Positions 45,801-55,040 of a stretch of DNA of 64,000 nt are shown here, piece by piece. The notes beneath the pieces were generated by a model that was not told the DNA's origin, made no database searches, and worked only from the letters and a program-made list of their open reading frames with translations. Where the stretch lies: contig JAEZYD010000022.1 of NCBI GenBank assembly GCA_023419375.1, positions 62,001 to 126,000 on the forward strand. Reading direction: 5' to 3'. The stretch comes from Pseudomonadota bacterium (GTDB lineage Bacteria; Desulfobacterota; Desulfovibrionia; Desulfovibrionales; Desulfovibrionaceae). Position 1 is the first letter of the stretch; the number at the start of each line of letters is the position of its first letter. The position numbers and the translations under genes are program-made.

Positions 45801-47135
45801 CTAGTCAGCGCGGCGGCCAATGCAGAAGTAGGCAAACCCACGCTGCGCCATGAAGCTGGGCGAGTACAGATTGCGGCCGTCAAACAACAGAGGAGCGGTC
45901 AGCAGGCTCTTGATCTTGTCGAAATCGGGGTTGCGAAACTGGTTCCATTCCGTAACCACCAGCAGGCCCTGAGCGCCTTCGCATGCGCCGTACTGGCTGT
46001 CCACAATTTCAACCAGCTTATTATCTTTGAAGATTTCGCGGGCGTTGTCGGCTGCAACCGGGTCAAAAGCGCGCACCTTCATGCCAGCGGCGGTAAGCTC
46101 GTTGACAATGCTGATGGCGGCGGCTTCGCGCATGTCGTCGGTATTGGCCTTGAAGGCCAGCCCCCACAGCGCAAGGGTTTTGCCCTTCACGCCGCCCTGG
46201 GGAGCAAAGTATTCCATGATGCGGCCAGCCATGTGCTTTTTCTGCCGGGCGTTGACGTCTTCCACAGCGTTGAGCAGCTTGGGTTCCACGCCAGCCTTTT
46301 CAGCAGTGTGGATGAGCGCCTTCACGTCCTTGGGGAAGCACGAACCGCCGTACCCCACGCCGGGGTAGATGAACTGGTAGCCGATGCGGGTGTCGGAGCC
46401 GATGCCGGTGCGCACGTCGCGCACGTCTGCGCCCACTTTTTCGCAAATGGTGGCGATTTCGTTGATAAAGGAAATCTTGGTGGCAAGCATGCAGTTGGCC
46501 GCGTACTTGGTCATTTCTGCGCTGCGCACGCCCATGACGATGATCTTGTCGCGGGTGCGGGCAAAGGGCGAATACAGTTCGCGCATCAGCGAAGCGGCGC
46601 GTTCGGAATCCGTACCAAGCACAACGCGGTCGGGCTTCATGAAGTCGGAGATGGCGTCGCCTTCCTTGAGGAACTCGGGGTTGGAAACCACGTCCACCTT
46701 GTAGGACACGCCGCGCGCGGCAAGCTCTTTTTCCACGAGCGCGCGCACTTCGTCAGCGGTGCCCACGGGAACCGTGGACTTGTCCACGACCACGAGGTCG
46801 TTCTGCATGTGGCGGCCAATTTCGCCAGCCACCTGACGCACGTAGCTCAGATCGCACGAGCCGTCGGGCTGGGGCGGGGTGCCAACGCAGATAAAGGCGC
46901 AGTCGGCATCCGCAATGCCATCTTCAAGACGGGTAGTAAACTTGAGGCGGCCATCAGTGCGGCTGTGGCGAACCATGGGTTCAAGACCGGGTTCGAAAAT
47001 ATGCACGGAACCGGCGTTGAGCTTTTCCACCACAGCCGGGTTAACATCCACGCAGGTCACGGTATTACCCATTTCAGCAAAGCACGCGGCGCTGACCAAG
47101 CCAACATAGCCGGTCCCGATAATGCACAACTTCAT
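45801..47135 (-). CDS. ugd: UDP-glucose 6-dehydrogenase
   Basis: 444 aa. Oxidises UDP-glucose to UDP-glucuronate with two NAD+. The Rossmann loop GTGYVGLVSAACFAEMG opens the protein at about 7-23; the catalytic Cys is in YPGVGYGGSCFPKDVKAL at about 256-273. It feeds polysaccharide or glucuronate-containing surface glycans. GGAGAA is 8 nt before the ATG. It stands alone on the minus strand between ychF and acpS, with no other nucleotide-sugar gene next to it. Confidence 0.96.
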   Translation of the reverse strand: MKLCIIGTGYVGLVSAACFAEMGNTVTCVDVNPAVVEKLNAGSVHIFEPGLEPMVRHSRTDGRLKFTTRLEDGIADADCAFICVGTPPQPDGSCDLSYVRQVAGEIGRHMQNDLVVVDKSTVPVGTADEVRALVEKELAARGVSYKVDVVSNPEFLKEGDAISDFMKPDRVVLGTDSERAASLMRELYSPFARTRDKIIVMGVRSAEMTKYAANCMLATKISFINEIATICEKVGADVRDVRTGIGSDTRIGYQFIYPGVGYGGSCFPKDVKALIHTAEKAGVEPKLLNAVEDVNARQKKHMAGRIMEYFAPQGGVKGKTLALWGLAFKANTDDMREAAAISIVNELTAAGMKVRAFDPVAADNAREIFKDNKLVEIVDSQYGACEGAQGLLVVTEWNQFRNPDFDKIKSLLTAPLLFDGRNLYSPSFMAQRGFAYFCIGRRAD

Positions 47136-47299
47136 ACAAAATTTCTCCGTACGTTCCCACAGCCAGCGCGCTTGACGTTACAGCGGGGAACGGGTCAGAA
47201 TAGTTTAGGTTGAAAGCGAACCAATACGCTAATTTTTTTTAATGGGCAACAGCCCTATTTGCAGTACATTCCGCACGTATTGCATATGGTGGATAACTG

Positions 47300-47671
47300 A
47301 TGATCATAGGCATTGGGACTGACATTACGGAACTGGCACGTATCAAGGCAAGTTACGACAGGTTTGGTGAACGTTTTTTGCAAAAGATCCTTACCCCTGA
47401 TGAACTGAAACTCGTGCCGGAAAGCCCCATTGCCTACATTTCCGGTCGGTTTGCCGCCAAAGAGGCTGCGGTCAAGGCGCTCGGCACCGGCTTTAACGAG
47501 GGAATCGGCCCTCTCCATATAGAGGTGCTGCGCGGCCCTGCGGGGCAACCCCAACTCCATTTGCACGGCCCTGCGCTTGCGCGGGCTGAAGCTCTGGGCA
47601 TGCGCGCCGCCCATATTTCCATAAGTCATGACCGCAATGCCGCCGTGGCGGTTGTGGTGCTGGAGGCATAA
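47300..47671 (+). CDS. acpS: AcpS, holo-[acyl-carrier-protein] synthase
   Basis: 123 aa. Transfers phosphopantetheine from CoA to ACP. GIGTDITELARI at about 4-15 (metal-binding Asp) and SGRFAAKEAAVKALGTG at about 48-64 are the two signature blocks. GGTGGAT precedes the ATG. nnr begins 1 nt after its stop codon. Confidence 0.96.
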   Translation: MIIGIGTDITELARIKASYDRFGERFLQKILTPDELKLVPESPIAYISGRFAAKEAAVKALGTGFNEGIGPLHIEVLRGPAGQPQLHLHGPALARAEALGMRAAHISISHDRNAAVAVVVLEA

Positions 47672-47672
47672 C

Positions 47673-49340
47673 ATGCCCACCTCATTTGACGATCTGTTCC
47701 CTCCCCTGCCCCTGCCTGCTGAAATGCGCCAGTGGGATGCAGAAGCCATGGCCCTTGGCCTGCCGGTAGAACTGCTGATGGAAAATGCCGCCAGAGCGGC
47801 CTTTGACGTCTTGCACGAATACCAGCCACGCCTGACGGGGCTGCGCGTCTGGCTGCTTATGGGCAGCGGCAACAACGGCGGCGATGCCGCATGCCTTGCG
47901 CGGCATTTGCTGGACGCGGGCGCGGAACCGCTGGTGCTGCACACGCGGCCCTTGGCCGCCTGCAAGGGCGCCTGCGGCAAGCATGTGCGCATTGCCCGAG
48001 CCGCAGGCGTTGCCTTTGAACGCTGCCGCCCGGTGGTCTTTCAAAAGGCGGAGCTCCCCCATATTCTTGTGGATGGTCTGCTGGGTACAGGCTTCAGCGG
48101 TCAGCTGCGACCAGATGCGCTGGAACTTGTGCGCGCGGTCAATTCCCTGCAAAGCCGTCCCTTTGTGCTGGCGCTGGATATTCCATCTGGCCTCGACGGA
48201 CGCACCGGGCTGCCCATGCCGGAGGCTGTGCGCGCCACGGCCACAGTCAGCTTTGCAGCCGCCAAGCCGGGGCTGGCCCTGCCCGAAGCACGCCCCTGGA
48301 CAGGCGCGCTGCACGTGCGCAGCATTGGCATTCCCCTTGCCGCACGGCGCAAGGCCCCCTGCTCTTTTTACGTTGCTGACGGGCATTGCCTCGCCCCACT
48401 TGCGGCGATACAGCCCGGAGGCTTCAAAAACTCCTACGGGCATGTGCTGGTGGTTGGGGGCGCGCCCGGTCTTGGCGGAGCGGCGCATCTTGCCGCCCGC
48501 GCGGCCCTGCGCGCAGGCGCTGGTCTTGTAACCGCCGCCGCGCCCGGTGCTGGCATTGCGGATATCAAGAACGGCTGGCCCGAAATAATGACCCTGCCGC
48601 TGGGCGAGAACGAGCGCCAGTGGCCCGCCCGCCTGCCGCAAAATTTTGTGGAACTGGCCCAACGCTGCGCCGCCCTTGTGGTCGGCCCCGGCATGGGCCG
48701 GGGGCAGGACGCGGAGGCATTTATTGAAGCCTTGCTGGCCCTGCCCCACAGACCGCCCACGGTATTTGACGCCGATGCCCTGGTGCTGCTGGCCGGACGG
48801 AAAGGCCTGCTCGACCGCATAACCACTGAGGATATCCTGACGCCCCACCCCGGCGAAGCGGCAACCCTGCTGGGCTGTTCCGCAGCGGATGTTCAGGCTG
48901 ATCGGCAAGGCGCGCTTGAGCGCCTGCGCGGCCTCTGCCATGGCGTGATTATTCTTAAAGGAGCGGCAAGCCTCATAGGGCAGGCTGACGCCCCAACACT
49001 GCTCTGCCCCTACGATGTGCCGCAGCTTGCGGTTGGCGGCTCTGGCGATGTGCTGGCAGGCTGCGCTGGCGGGCTGCTGGCCCGGATGCTGCCCGGTATG
49101 CAGACCGCAAAAGAGCAGGCGCAACTGCACAACAATACCGTAAACCACACTTTGACCCCATCCCACACGCTGGCCGGGCAGGCAGCGGCCCTGCACGCCC
49201 TCGCAGGCAAAAGCCTTGCCGAACAATGGCCCCTCAGGGGCAATACGCCCTCCGCAGTGGCGGATGCATTGCCGCAAACCCTCTCTGCCTGCATGGCAGC
49301 CAGTGAATCAAAGGACGACATTCTGCCATGGCCCAGATAA
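47673..49340 (+). CDS. nnr: Bifunctional NAD(P)H-hydrate epimerase / ADP-dependent dehydratase
   Basis: 555 aa. Repairs damaged (hydrated) NAD(P)H. The N-terminal YjeF epimerase part includes MENAARAAFDVL and GSGNNGGDAACLARHLLDAG at about 65-84; the C-terminal ribokinase-like dehydratase has GHVLVVGGAPGLGGAA, a DADAL stretch and the GGSGDVLAG anion hole at about 450-458. GGAGG lies a few nt before the ATG. It sits between acpS and tsaE, a widely conserved order. Confidence 0.94.
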   Translation: MPTSFDDLFPPLPLPAEMRQWDAEAMALGLPVELLMENAARAAFDVLHEYQPRLTGLRVWLLMGSGNNGGDAACLARHLLDAGAEPLVLHTRPLAACKGACGKHVRIARAAGVAFERCRPVVFQKAELPHILVDGLLGTGFSGQLRPDALELVRAVNSLQSRPFVLALDIPSGLDGRTGLPMPEAVRATATVSFAAAKPGLALPEARPWTGALHVRSIGIPLAARRKAPCSFYVADGHCLAPLAAIQPGGFKNSYGHVLVVGGAPGLGGAAHLAARAALRAGAGLVTAAAPGAGIADIKNGWPEIMTLPLGENERQWPARLPQNFVELAQRCAALVVGPGMGRGQDAEAFIEALLALPHRPPTVFDADALVLLAGRKGLLDRITTEDILTPHPGEAATLLGCSAADVQADRQGALERLRGLCHGVIILKGAASLIGQADAPTLLCPYDVPQLAVGGSGDVLAGCAGGLLARMLPGMQTAKEQAQLHNNTVNHTLTPSHTLAGQAAALHALAGKSLAEQWPLRGNTPSAVADALPQTLSACMAASESKDDILPWPR

Positions 49341-49819
49341 TCCTGCGCAATCTTTCTGATACCAAGCGCCTCGGGCATATGCTTGCCGAGGCTGTCGCCA
49401 CCTGCGGCATTGCGGCATTGTTGCTGCGCGGCCCGCTTGGCAGCGGCAAAACCACGCTCACCCGCTCCCTTGTGGAGGCCATGCCCGGCGGCGATCAGGC
49501 CGAGGTGGGCAGCCCTTCGTTCACGCTCTGCAACTACTACCCCACCAAGCCCCCTGTCATACACAGCGATCTCTACCGCAGCCCCGGCAGCCTGCCCGAT
49601 GAAATTGCCGAAGGTCTGGACGATCCGAAAATCCTGTCTGTGCTGGAATGGTCGGAATACCTGCCCGAGGCGGAAATGCCGCAAGATTATCTGGACATTT
49701 TGTTGCAACCGTGCGAAGAAAGTCGCCTACTGACGCTGCAAGCTCACGGCCCTATTGCCGCTGAGCTTTTGCGCCACCTGCGCCGAAATTGGCCTGTGGA
49801 CAGTCCTGACCACGGGTAA
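49328..49819 (+). CDS. tsaE: TsaE, tRNA t6A-modification ATPase
   Basis: 163 aa. Walker A GPLGSGKTTLTR at about 35-46, SPSFTLCNYY at about 62-71 and the LEWSEYLP block that ends the core. TsaE works with TsaB and TsaD in making threonylcarbamoyl-A37 of tRNA. It overlaps the end of nnr by 13 nt. The C-terminus is somewhat long. Confidence 0.95.
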   Translation: MAQIILRNLSDTKRLGHMLAEAVATCGIAALLLRGPLGSGKTTLTRSLVEAMPGGDQAEVGSPSFTLCNYYPTKPPVIHSDLYRSPGSLPDEIAEGLDDPKILSVLEWSEYLPEAEMPQDYLDILLQPCEESRLLTLQAHGPIAAELLRHLRRNWPVDSPDHG

Positions 49820-49868
49820 CCAGTTCCGGGGTGGGCTGACCTGTTGTACCCATCAAGGATTGAGGACA

Positions 49869-51104
49869 ATGGATACAGGCATGAAAATTCTGGTCCAGAA
49901 ATTTGGCGGCACTTCCGTTGCCAAGCTGGAGTGCATGAAGCAGGTACGCGAGAAAGTGCTGGGAGGCCTTGCCAAGGGGTATAAGGTCATTGCGGTGCTT
50001 TCGGCGCGGGCTGGCGACACCAACAAGCTGCTTGCCCTTGCTGATGAATGGTCTTCCACGCCTGACCGCGCGGAAGTTGATTCGCTCGTTTCCACTGGCG
50101 AACAGGTTTCCATCAGCCTGTTCACCATGCTGCTCAAGGACGCGGGCATCCGCGCCCGCTCGCTGCTCGGCTGGCAGATTCCCATCACCACGGACAATGA
50201 TTTTGGCCGTGCGCGCATTCGCTCCATCGACAGCAATTCCCTGCGCAAATACCTCGACGACTGCGATGTGCTTGTGGTCGCCGGGTTCCAGGGTTGCACA
50301 GAAGATGGCCGCATCACCACGCTCGGGCGCGGCGGTTCGGACACCTCGGCGGTGGCGCTGGCCGCATCCCTCGGCTCTGTGGAATGCGACATTTACACCG
50401 ACGTTGACGGCGTTTACACCACCGACCCCAACATCTGCTCCACGGCCCGTAAAATGGACCGCGTTGCCTATGAGGAAATGCTTGAAATGGCAAGCATGGG
50501 GGCCAAGGTGCTGCATATCCGCTCGGTAGAATTTGCCAAAAAATATAAGGTTCCCGTGCGCGTGCGCTCCACGTTCAGCGATGATCCAGGCACGCTTGTC
50601 ACTCAGGAGGACTCCACCATGGAAGCCGTACTCGTTTCCGGCATTGCGTATGACAAAGATCAGGCCCGCGTGACCCTGCGCGACCTTCCCGACGTGCCCG
50701 GTACGGCTGCGGCGGTGTTTGGCCCTCTCTCCGAAAAGGGCATTCTGGTCGACATGATCGTGCAGAACACCAGCCAGGACGGCCACACCGACATGACCTT
50801 CACCATCTCCCGCAAGGATCTTAAGCAGACCTTGCAGATGATGGAAGAAGTGGCCCAAAAGACCGGCGCGCGCGAAGTGCTGCACGACGTGAGCGTTGCC
50901 AAGGTTTCCGCCATCGGCGTGGGCATGCGCAACCATTCCGGAGTTGCCGCGCGGGCCTTTGCCGCACTGACTCAGGAAGGCATCAATATCCTCATGATCA
51001 GCACCTCTGAAATCAAGATCACCATCCTGATTCAGGAAAAATACGTTGAGCTTGCCGTGCGCATTCTGCACGACACCTTCGGGCTGGATTGGGATCTGGG
51101 CTAA
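49869..51104 (+). CDS. lysC: Aspartate kinase
   Basis: 411 aa. First step of the lysine, threonine, methionine and diaminopimelate pathway. The kinase domain starts at VQKFGGTSVAK (about 8-18) and has GFQGCTEDGRITTLGRGGSDT at about 138-158. Two C-terminal ACT domains (about 265-411) would give feedback control by lysine or threonine; the class cannot be told by eye. GAGGACA precedes ATG 49869. It ends in a strong terminator. Confidence 0.96.
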   Translation: MDTGMKILVQKFGGTSVAKLECMKQVREKVLGGLAKGYKVIAVLSARAGDTNKLLALADEWSSTPDRAEVDSLVSTGEQVSISLFTMLLKDAGIRARSLLGWQIPITTDNDFGRARIRSIDSNSLRKYLDDCDVLVVAGFQGCTEDGRITTLGRGGSDTSAVALAASLGSVECDIYTDVDGVYTTDPNICSTARKMDRVAYEEMLEMASMGAKVLHIRSVEFAKKYKVPVRVRSTFSDDPGTLVTQEDSTMEAVLVSGIAYDKDQARVTLRDLPDVPGTAAAVFGPLSEKGILVDMIVQNTSQDGHTDMTFTISRKDLKQTLQMMEEVAQKTGAREVLHDVSVAKVSAIGVGMRNHSGVAARAFAALTQEGINILMISTSEIKITILIQEKYVELAVRILHDTFGLDWDLG

Positions 51105-51139
51105 ACGCCCGCAAATAACCTTGCTGACATATTGAACAA

Positions 51140-51167
51140 AAAAACTCCCCGCAGGCGGGGAGTTTTT
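51140..51167. terminator. Bidirectional terminator between lysC and the HAD gene
   Basis: 13-bp stem AAAAACTCCCCGC (51140-51152) with its complement (51155-51167), 2-nt loop, T runs on both strands. Confidence 0.9.
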
Positions 51168-51203
51168 TTGTTGTCTGAGGCTCATGCCAGACCGTGGCGA
51201 CAA

Positions 51204-51848
51204 TCAGGCAAGGAGCAGTTGGCGCAGGGCTGGAACGTCTTCGCACAACGTGTCCGCCCCGGCTTCTTCAAGTTCGCCGCGCGAGCCGTAGCCGTAGAGT
51301 ACGCCCACGCCGTCCATACCCACGGCATGCGCGCCCAGAATGTCGTATTTTCTGTCGCCCACCATCAGGCATTGCGCCATATCCGCAACACCGCACAGGC
51401 CGCAGGCATGCCGCAGCACTGAAGTTTTGCTGTTGCGCGGGCCGGTCAGCTCCGCCCCAGCCACATGATCAAACAGGCCGGCAATGCCAAAATGCTCCAG
51501 AATACGCTGGGCAAAGGGTTCCGGCTTGGATGTAGCCAGCGACAACACCCGGCCCTCGCGCCGCAGATCGGCCAGCATGTCTGCCACGCCGTCATAAAGC
51601 GCATTTTCAAATATGCCGGTGACCGAATAATATTCACGGTATTTCTGCACGGCCAGATCAGCCTTGGCAGCATCCCCCCCAAACAGCTTGCCGAACGAAT
51701 CCTTCAGCGGGGGGCCGATAAAGTACAACAGATCATCGTCAGCGCGGGCAACGCCAAAATACTTCAGGGCATGCTGCACTGAGCGGATGATGCCGGTCTT
51801 GGAGTCTGTCACCGTGCCATCAAGATCAAAAAAAAGGTATTGCTTCAC
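51204..51848 (-). CDS. HAD-family phosphatase (phosphoglycolate-phosphatase-like)
   Basis: 214 aa. Motif I FFDLDGTVTDSKTGI at about 6-20 contains the nucleophile Asp; motif II ATSKP and motif III/IV GDRKYDILGAHA follow. The cap is small and helical, as in the Gph/PpaX branch. The substrate is unknown; phosphoglycolate or pyrophosphate are the family options. A GTG start at 51848 has AAGGAA upstream. It follows the deacetylase gene by 36 nt. Confidence 0.88.
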   Translation of the reverse strand: MKQYLFFDLDGTVTDSKTGIIRSVQHALKYFGVARADDDLLYFIGPPLKDSFGKLFGGDAAKADLAVQKYREYYSVTGIFENALYDGVADMLADLRREGRVLSLATSKPEPFAQRILEHFGIAGLFDHVAGAELTGPRNSKTSVLRHACGLCGVADMAQCLMVGDRKYDILGAHAVGMDGVGVLYGYGSRGELEEAGADTLCEDVPALRQLLLA

Positions 51849-51884
51849 GAAGGGGATTCCTTGCTTCCGTTTTCGGGCGAAGGG

Positions 51885-52943
51885 CTACTCGCCGTTAAAG
51901 GGCGTGTGCCGCCCGGTGCCGTCAACGCCAAACTTGCTGTCCAGCGCCTTGTTGTCGCCCGGCGATGTAAAATAGCCGTTCATGGTGCGCTGCGGTACGC
52001 CCATGCCCAGCAGGGTACTCACAGAAACAAAATTGTAGCCCCTGCGGCGCAGTTCCGCCACAGTTTCGCGCAACAGTTGCGCCGAGCCCTTGGGCACCAG
52101 ATTGGCGTGGAACAGCAATATGGAGCCCGGTTTGGCCTGCGAGGCAACCAGATGGGCCTCGCGCCGCGCATGCTCGATATTGGTATTATCCGCGCCGGAT
52201 TCCGCCACCACATCCCACTGCACCACCTGCATGCCCAGCTTTGCCAGCGCCTGTAAAGACTGGTCGCTGCACCGCCCGTAGGGCAGACGGAACAGTGTGG
52301 GCACAGGCTGAATGACCGGTTCCGGACGGCCCTGCGCCCTGGCCTCGCGCAAGGCCTCCTCGCGCAGCAGTTCATACTGCGCCTGCGTCCACAAAACCTG
52401 GGCGCGCAGGCCAGCCGGAGAAAGCAGGGCAAAATTGCCGTGCGACCACGCATGGTTGGCTATTTCAAACTGCGGCTCGGTCATGATTTGCAGTACACGG
52501 CGGGAATGGGTGCGCATCCACTTGCCGCCCATAAAGAGCGTGGCCGGGATATGCTCGGCCCGCAAAAAACCGAGAATATCCATATCGCAGCCGGTGGTGA
52601 CAGTATCGAGCTCGCAGAGATCAAAGGTAAGGGCAACCACCTTGGCCCCATCTGCCAGCGCAACCCGCCGGATTGTCCCCACCGCATCGGGCCCGAGCGG
52701 AGGAAGCATCACGGCAGGTTCGCGTTTGGCGGGCGGGGTTGCATCGTTGCGCAAGGCCTTGCGGGCATCCTGCGCATCGGGCGCCCATGAGGGGGCCTGA
52801 GCAGTTGCGGCAATAGCCGGGGCGGCAGGCACCGCATCCGCAGCAACAGAGGCAGTGCATATGCCCGCAAAAAAGCAGAAAACGCCTGCCGAAAAAGCAA
52901 CTATACGCCGCAACCGCAAAACCGGGCTGACTGAGCTGAACAT
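51885..52943 (-). CDS. Exported polysaccharide deacetylase (NodB domain)
   Basis: 352 aa. Signal peptide about 1-35, a low-complexity Ala/Pro stretch to about 80, then the NodB deacetylase domain. Motif 1 reads ALTFDLCELD, where the common form is TFDDG; motif 2 HAWSHGN supplies the two zinc His; LPYGRCSDQ and SILLFHANL complete the set. It is predicted to remove acetyl groups from peptidoglycan or exopolysaccharide. The changed first motif keeps one Asp only, so activity should be tested. AGGAG lies before the ATG. Confidence 0.88.
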   Translation of the reverse strand: MFSSVSPVLRLRRIVAFSAGVFCFFAGICTASVAADAVPAAPAIAATAQAPSWAPDAQDARKALRNDATPPAKREPAVMLPPLGPDAVGTIRRVALADGAKVVALTFDLCELDTVTTGCDMDILGFLRAEHIPATLFMGGKWMRTHSRRVLQIMTEPQFEIANHAWSHGNFALLSPAGLRAQVLWTQAQYELLREEALREARAQGRPEPVIQPVPTLFRLPYGRCSDQSLQALAKLGMQVVQWDVVAESGADNTNIEHARREAHLVASQAKPGSILLFHANLVPKGSAQLLRETVAELRRRGYNFVSVSTLLGMGVPQRTMNGYFTSPGDNKALDSKFGVDGTGRHTPFNGE

Positions 52944-53276
52944 AGATGAAAACTCCTGCGCCGCGCAAGGGCGTCAAACAGCAACATTCTGGAAACTCTA
53001 CGGATTAGTGCGCTGTACGCACAATGAAACCTTTTTCTGCCAAGCAGGTCTATATCCTTTACGCAATCGGCCCACAAGCGCGGCGCATGACATATATACC
53101 CACCTGTAATCATGAGAATTAATTCCCTGAAAATTGCGTGTTGAATTTATTTTTCAAATATCGCATAGTTTCAAAACCTATTTGCGGCGGCGTGTTGGCC
53201 TTGCGTGGGCATTACTGCGGGGTTTGCTATCTGCGAAGATCAAGGCAAAAACTTATATCCAAGCGATCAAGACCAC
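52944..53276. other. Intergenic region before the second HD-GYP gene
   Basis: 333 bp, no gene recognised. It has a locally AT-rich core (about 53110-53180) with TTGAAT (near 53140) and a GCATAG-like -10 17 nt later, a weak promoter candidate for the plus-strand HD-GYP gene. Open frames here are short and lack ribosome sites. Confidence 0.45.
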
Positions 53277-54428
53277 ATGTCCCACATCAAAATACCCGTT
53301 TCAACCCTACGCCCGGGGATGTATATTGTAGACCCCGGGATATCATGGCTGAAAGCCCCCCTGCTGTATATGCAGGAGGGAATTTTGGCGTCGGACGACG
53401 AGATCAACGGCATAATCCTCCAGGGATTTGCCGAAGCATACTACGACCCGGAACGCTCACGCGACGAGAATTCCGCAGCTCCCCAGCCAAATACCCCCCT
53501 TGCCATTGAACTACAGGCCGCCAACAGAATTTATGAAGACGCCTACGAGAATGTGAAGAACTTTCTCGAATCCGCCAGAGGCGGCGCGCTTGATCTTACC
53601 TTTGCGCGCCCGCTGGTGGGCGATATCATCAAAAGCCTTTCGCGCAACGTTGACGCGCTGGTGACGCTTTCGCTGCTCAAAAAAACAGACGAATACACCT
53701 ACGCCCACAGCGTCAACGTAACCATTTTTGCCGTTGCCTTTGCCAATTTTCTGGGCATGCCCGATGACCGCCTGCACAACGTGGGGCTGGCCGGGCTGCT
53801 GCACGATTACGGCAAGGCCCTGATTCCCAACGAAATTCTCACTGCGCCCCGCTCCCTGACGTTTCAGGAATTTGAGGTCATGCGTTCGCACGTGCTGCTT
53901 GGTGTTGAAAAAATCAAGCAGTTTTCAAGCGTTGAGCAGGAAGCCATTGAAGGCATTGCGCAGCACCACGAAAAGCACAATGGTACGGGCTATCCCAATC
54001 GGCTGTCTGGCAAGCAGATTGGCGTTTTTGGCCGCATTCTTTCGCTCAGCGATGTGTATGACGCGCTTTCGTCCAGGCGTGTTTACAAGGGCGCACTGGC
54101 CCCCAACAAGGCGCTGGGCATGATGTACAAAATGCGCGGCCAGGCCTGGGCCCCCGGCTATGTGGAGCGCTTTATCAAGATGGTGGGCATTTTCCCCGTG
54201 GGTACAGCGGTGGAGCTTTCAAACGACCACCAGGGCATTGTGTGCCGCTCCAACCCCAATTTTCCCGCGCAGCCCTGCGTTCTTGTGGCGCGCGACCCTG
54301 ACGGGCGCGCCATTCAGCCGCAGTTTGTCGACCTCACGCGCTACATAGGCCTGCGCATCACGCGCTCGCTCTCTGCGGCCGAAGCGGCGCATTTTGATAT
54401 TCCGATGTTGCTGGGCGGGCCTGCGTAG
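53277..54428 (+). CDS. HD-GYP c-di-GMP phosphodiesterase with DUF3391-like N-terminus
   Basis: 383 aa. The N-terminal 65 residues (IPVSTLRPGMYIVDPGISWL) resemble the DUF3391 domain often fused to HD-GYP. The HD-GYP domain at about 150-320 has YAHSVNVTIFAVAFA, LLHDYGKALIP, QHHEKHNGTGYP and LSLSDVYDALSS, all active-site positions intact. It is the second such enzyme in the window. I see no strong ribosome site before ATG 53277, so the start is chosen on the basis of the conserved domain beginning. Confidence 0.87.
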   Translation: MSHIKIPVSTLRPGMYIVDPGISWLKAPLLYMQEGILASDDEINGIILQGFAEAYYDPERSRDENSAAPQPNTPLAIELQAANRIYEDAYENVKNFLESARGGALDLTFARPLVGDIIKSLSRNVDALVTLSLLKKTDEYTYAHSVNVTIFAVAFANFLGMPDDRLHNVGLAGLLHDYGKALIPNEILTAPRSLTFQEFEVMRSHVLLGVEKIKQFSSVEQEAIEGIAQHHEKHNGTGYPNRLSGKQIGVFGRILSLSDVYDALSSRRVYKGALAPNKALGMMYKMRGQAWAPGYVERFIKMVGIFPVGTAVELSNDHQGIVCRSNPNFPAQPCVLVARDPDGRAIQPQFVDLTRYIGLRITRSLSAAEAAHFDIPMLLGGPA

Positions 54429-54678
54429 GCCAGTTCACTGGTCGTGCAGACGAACACCATTCAGCACGCTCAGCCAGCAATCCACGGCATTTTCTGCCAT
54501 AGAAATGCAATGTTCACATTTCTTTTACACATCCGGGCTTGCCCGCAGGTGCTGTAAACGCTATACATCGGCCAAGGGATAACCCTTCTATTTCAGCATG
54601 TTCACCATCCGGAATGCGGCAAACGCCCTGTCCCGGTATTTAAAATGTCAAAACGCATCAGGCTTAAGGATAATTTTC

Positions 54679-54900
54679 ATGCGCAGAGTTGATGTTTTGA
54701 TCGGTGCCCTCAGCCAGCTGACTGGCCGGGATGAGGAAGCTGTGGCCCAGACCTTTGAAGCCATCATTTCCAGTAATCCAGAGAAAGGCAAAGACCTGCT
54801 TGAGGAAATTACCTTCAGCGAGGCTTCTGTCATGCGCGAAAGACTCCTCAAGGACGGCCCCGATGTGTTGGCCCGCCTTGTGAGCAGGGTCAGCGACTAA
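54679..54900 (+). CDS. Small unknown protein
   Basis: 73 aa, acidic, predicted all-helical, no signal peptide or membrane segment. AAGGAT is 7 nt before ATG 54679. No family is recognised. It follows the HD-GYP gene after a 250-nt gap and precedes the terminator of the opposite-strand gene. It is a plausible gene by ribosome site and codon use, but nothing else supports it. Confidence 0.5.
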   Translation: MRRVDVLIGALSQLTGRDEEAVAQTFEAIISSNPEKGKDLLEEITFSEASVMRERLLKDGPDVLARLVSRVSD

Positions 54901-54931
54901 AAACCGCCCCGGGCTCTCTGCCAGGGGCGGT
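54899..54931 (-). terminator. Terminator of the PHP-glycosyltransferase gene
   Basis: ACCGCCCC (54903-54910) and GGGGCGGT (54924-54931) stem, followed on the minus strand by T5. It lies 110 nt past the minus-strand stop. On the plus strand no T run follows. Confidence 0.68.
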
Positions 54932-55040
54932 CAGGTTGATAGCAAATCCCGTCTTGCGGTATTTTGCTGCCGGAGCTGTTAGTTGCAGCGTCTGCGTTGT
55001 ACAGGACGTGCCAGATTGACCCTGCGTGATGCCGCAAAAG

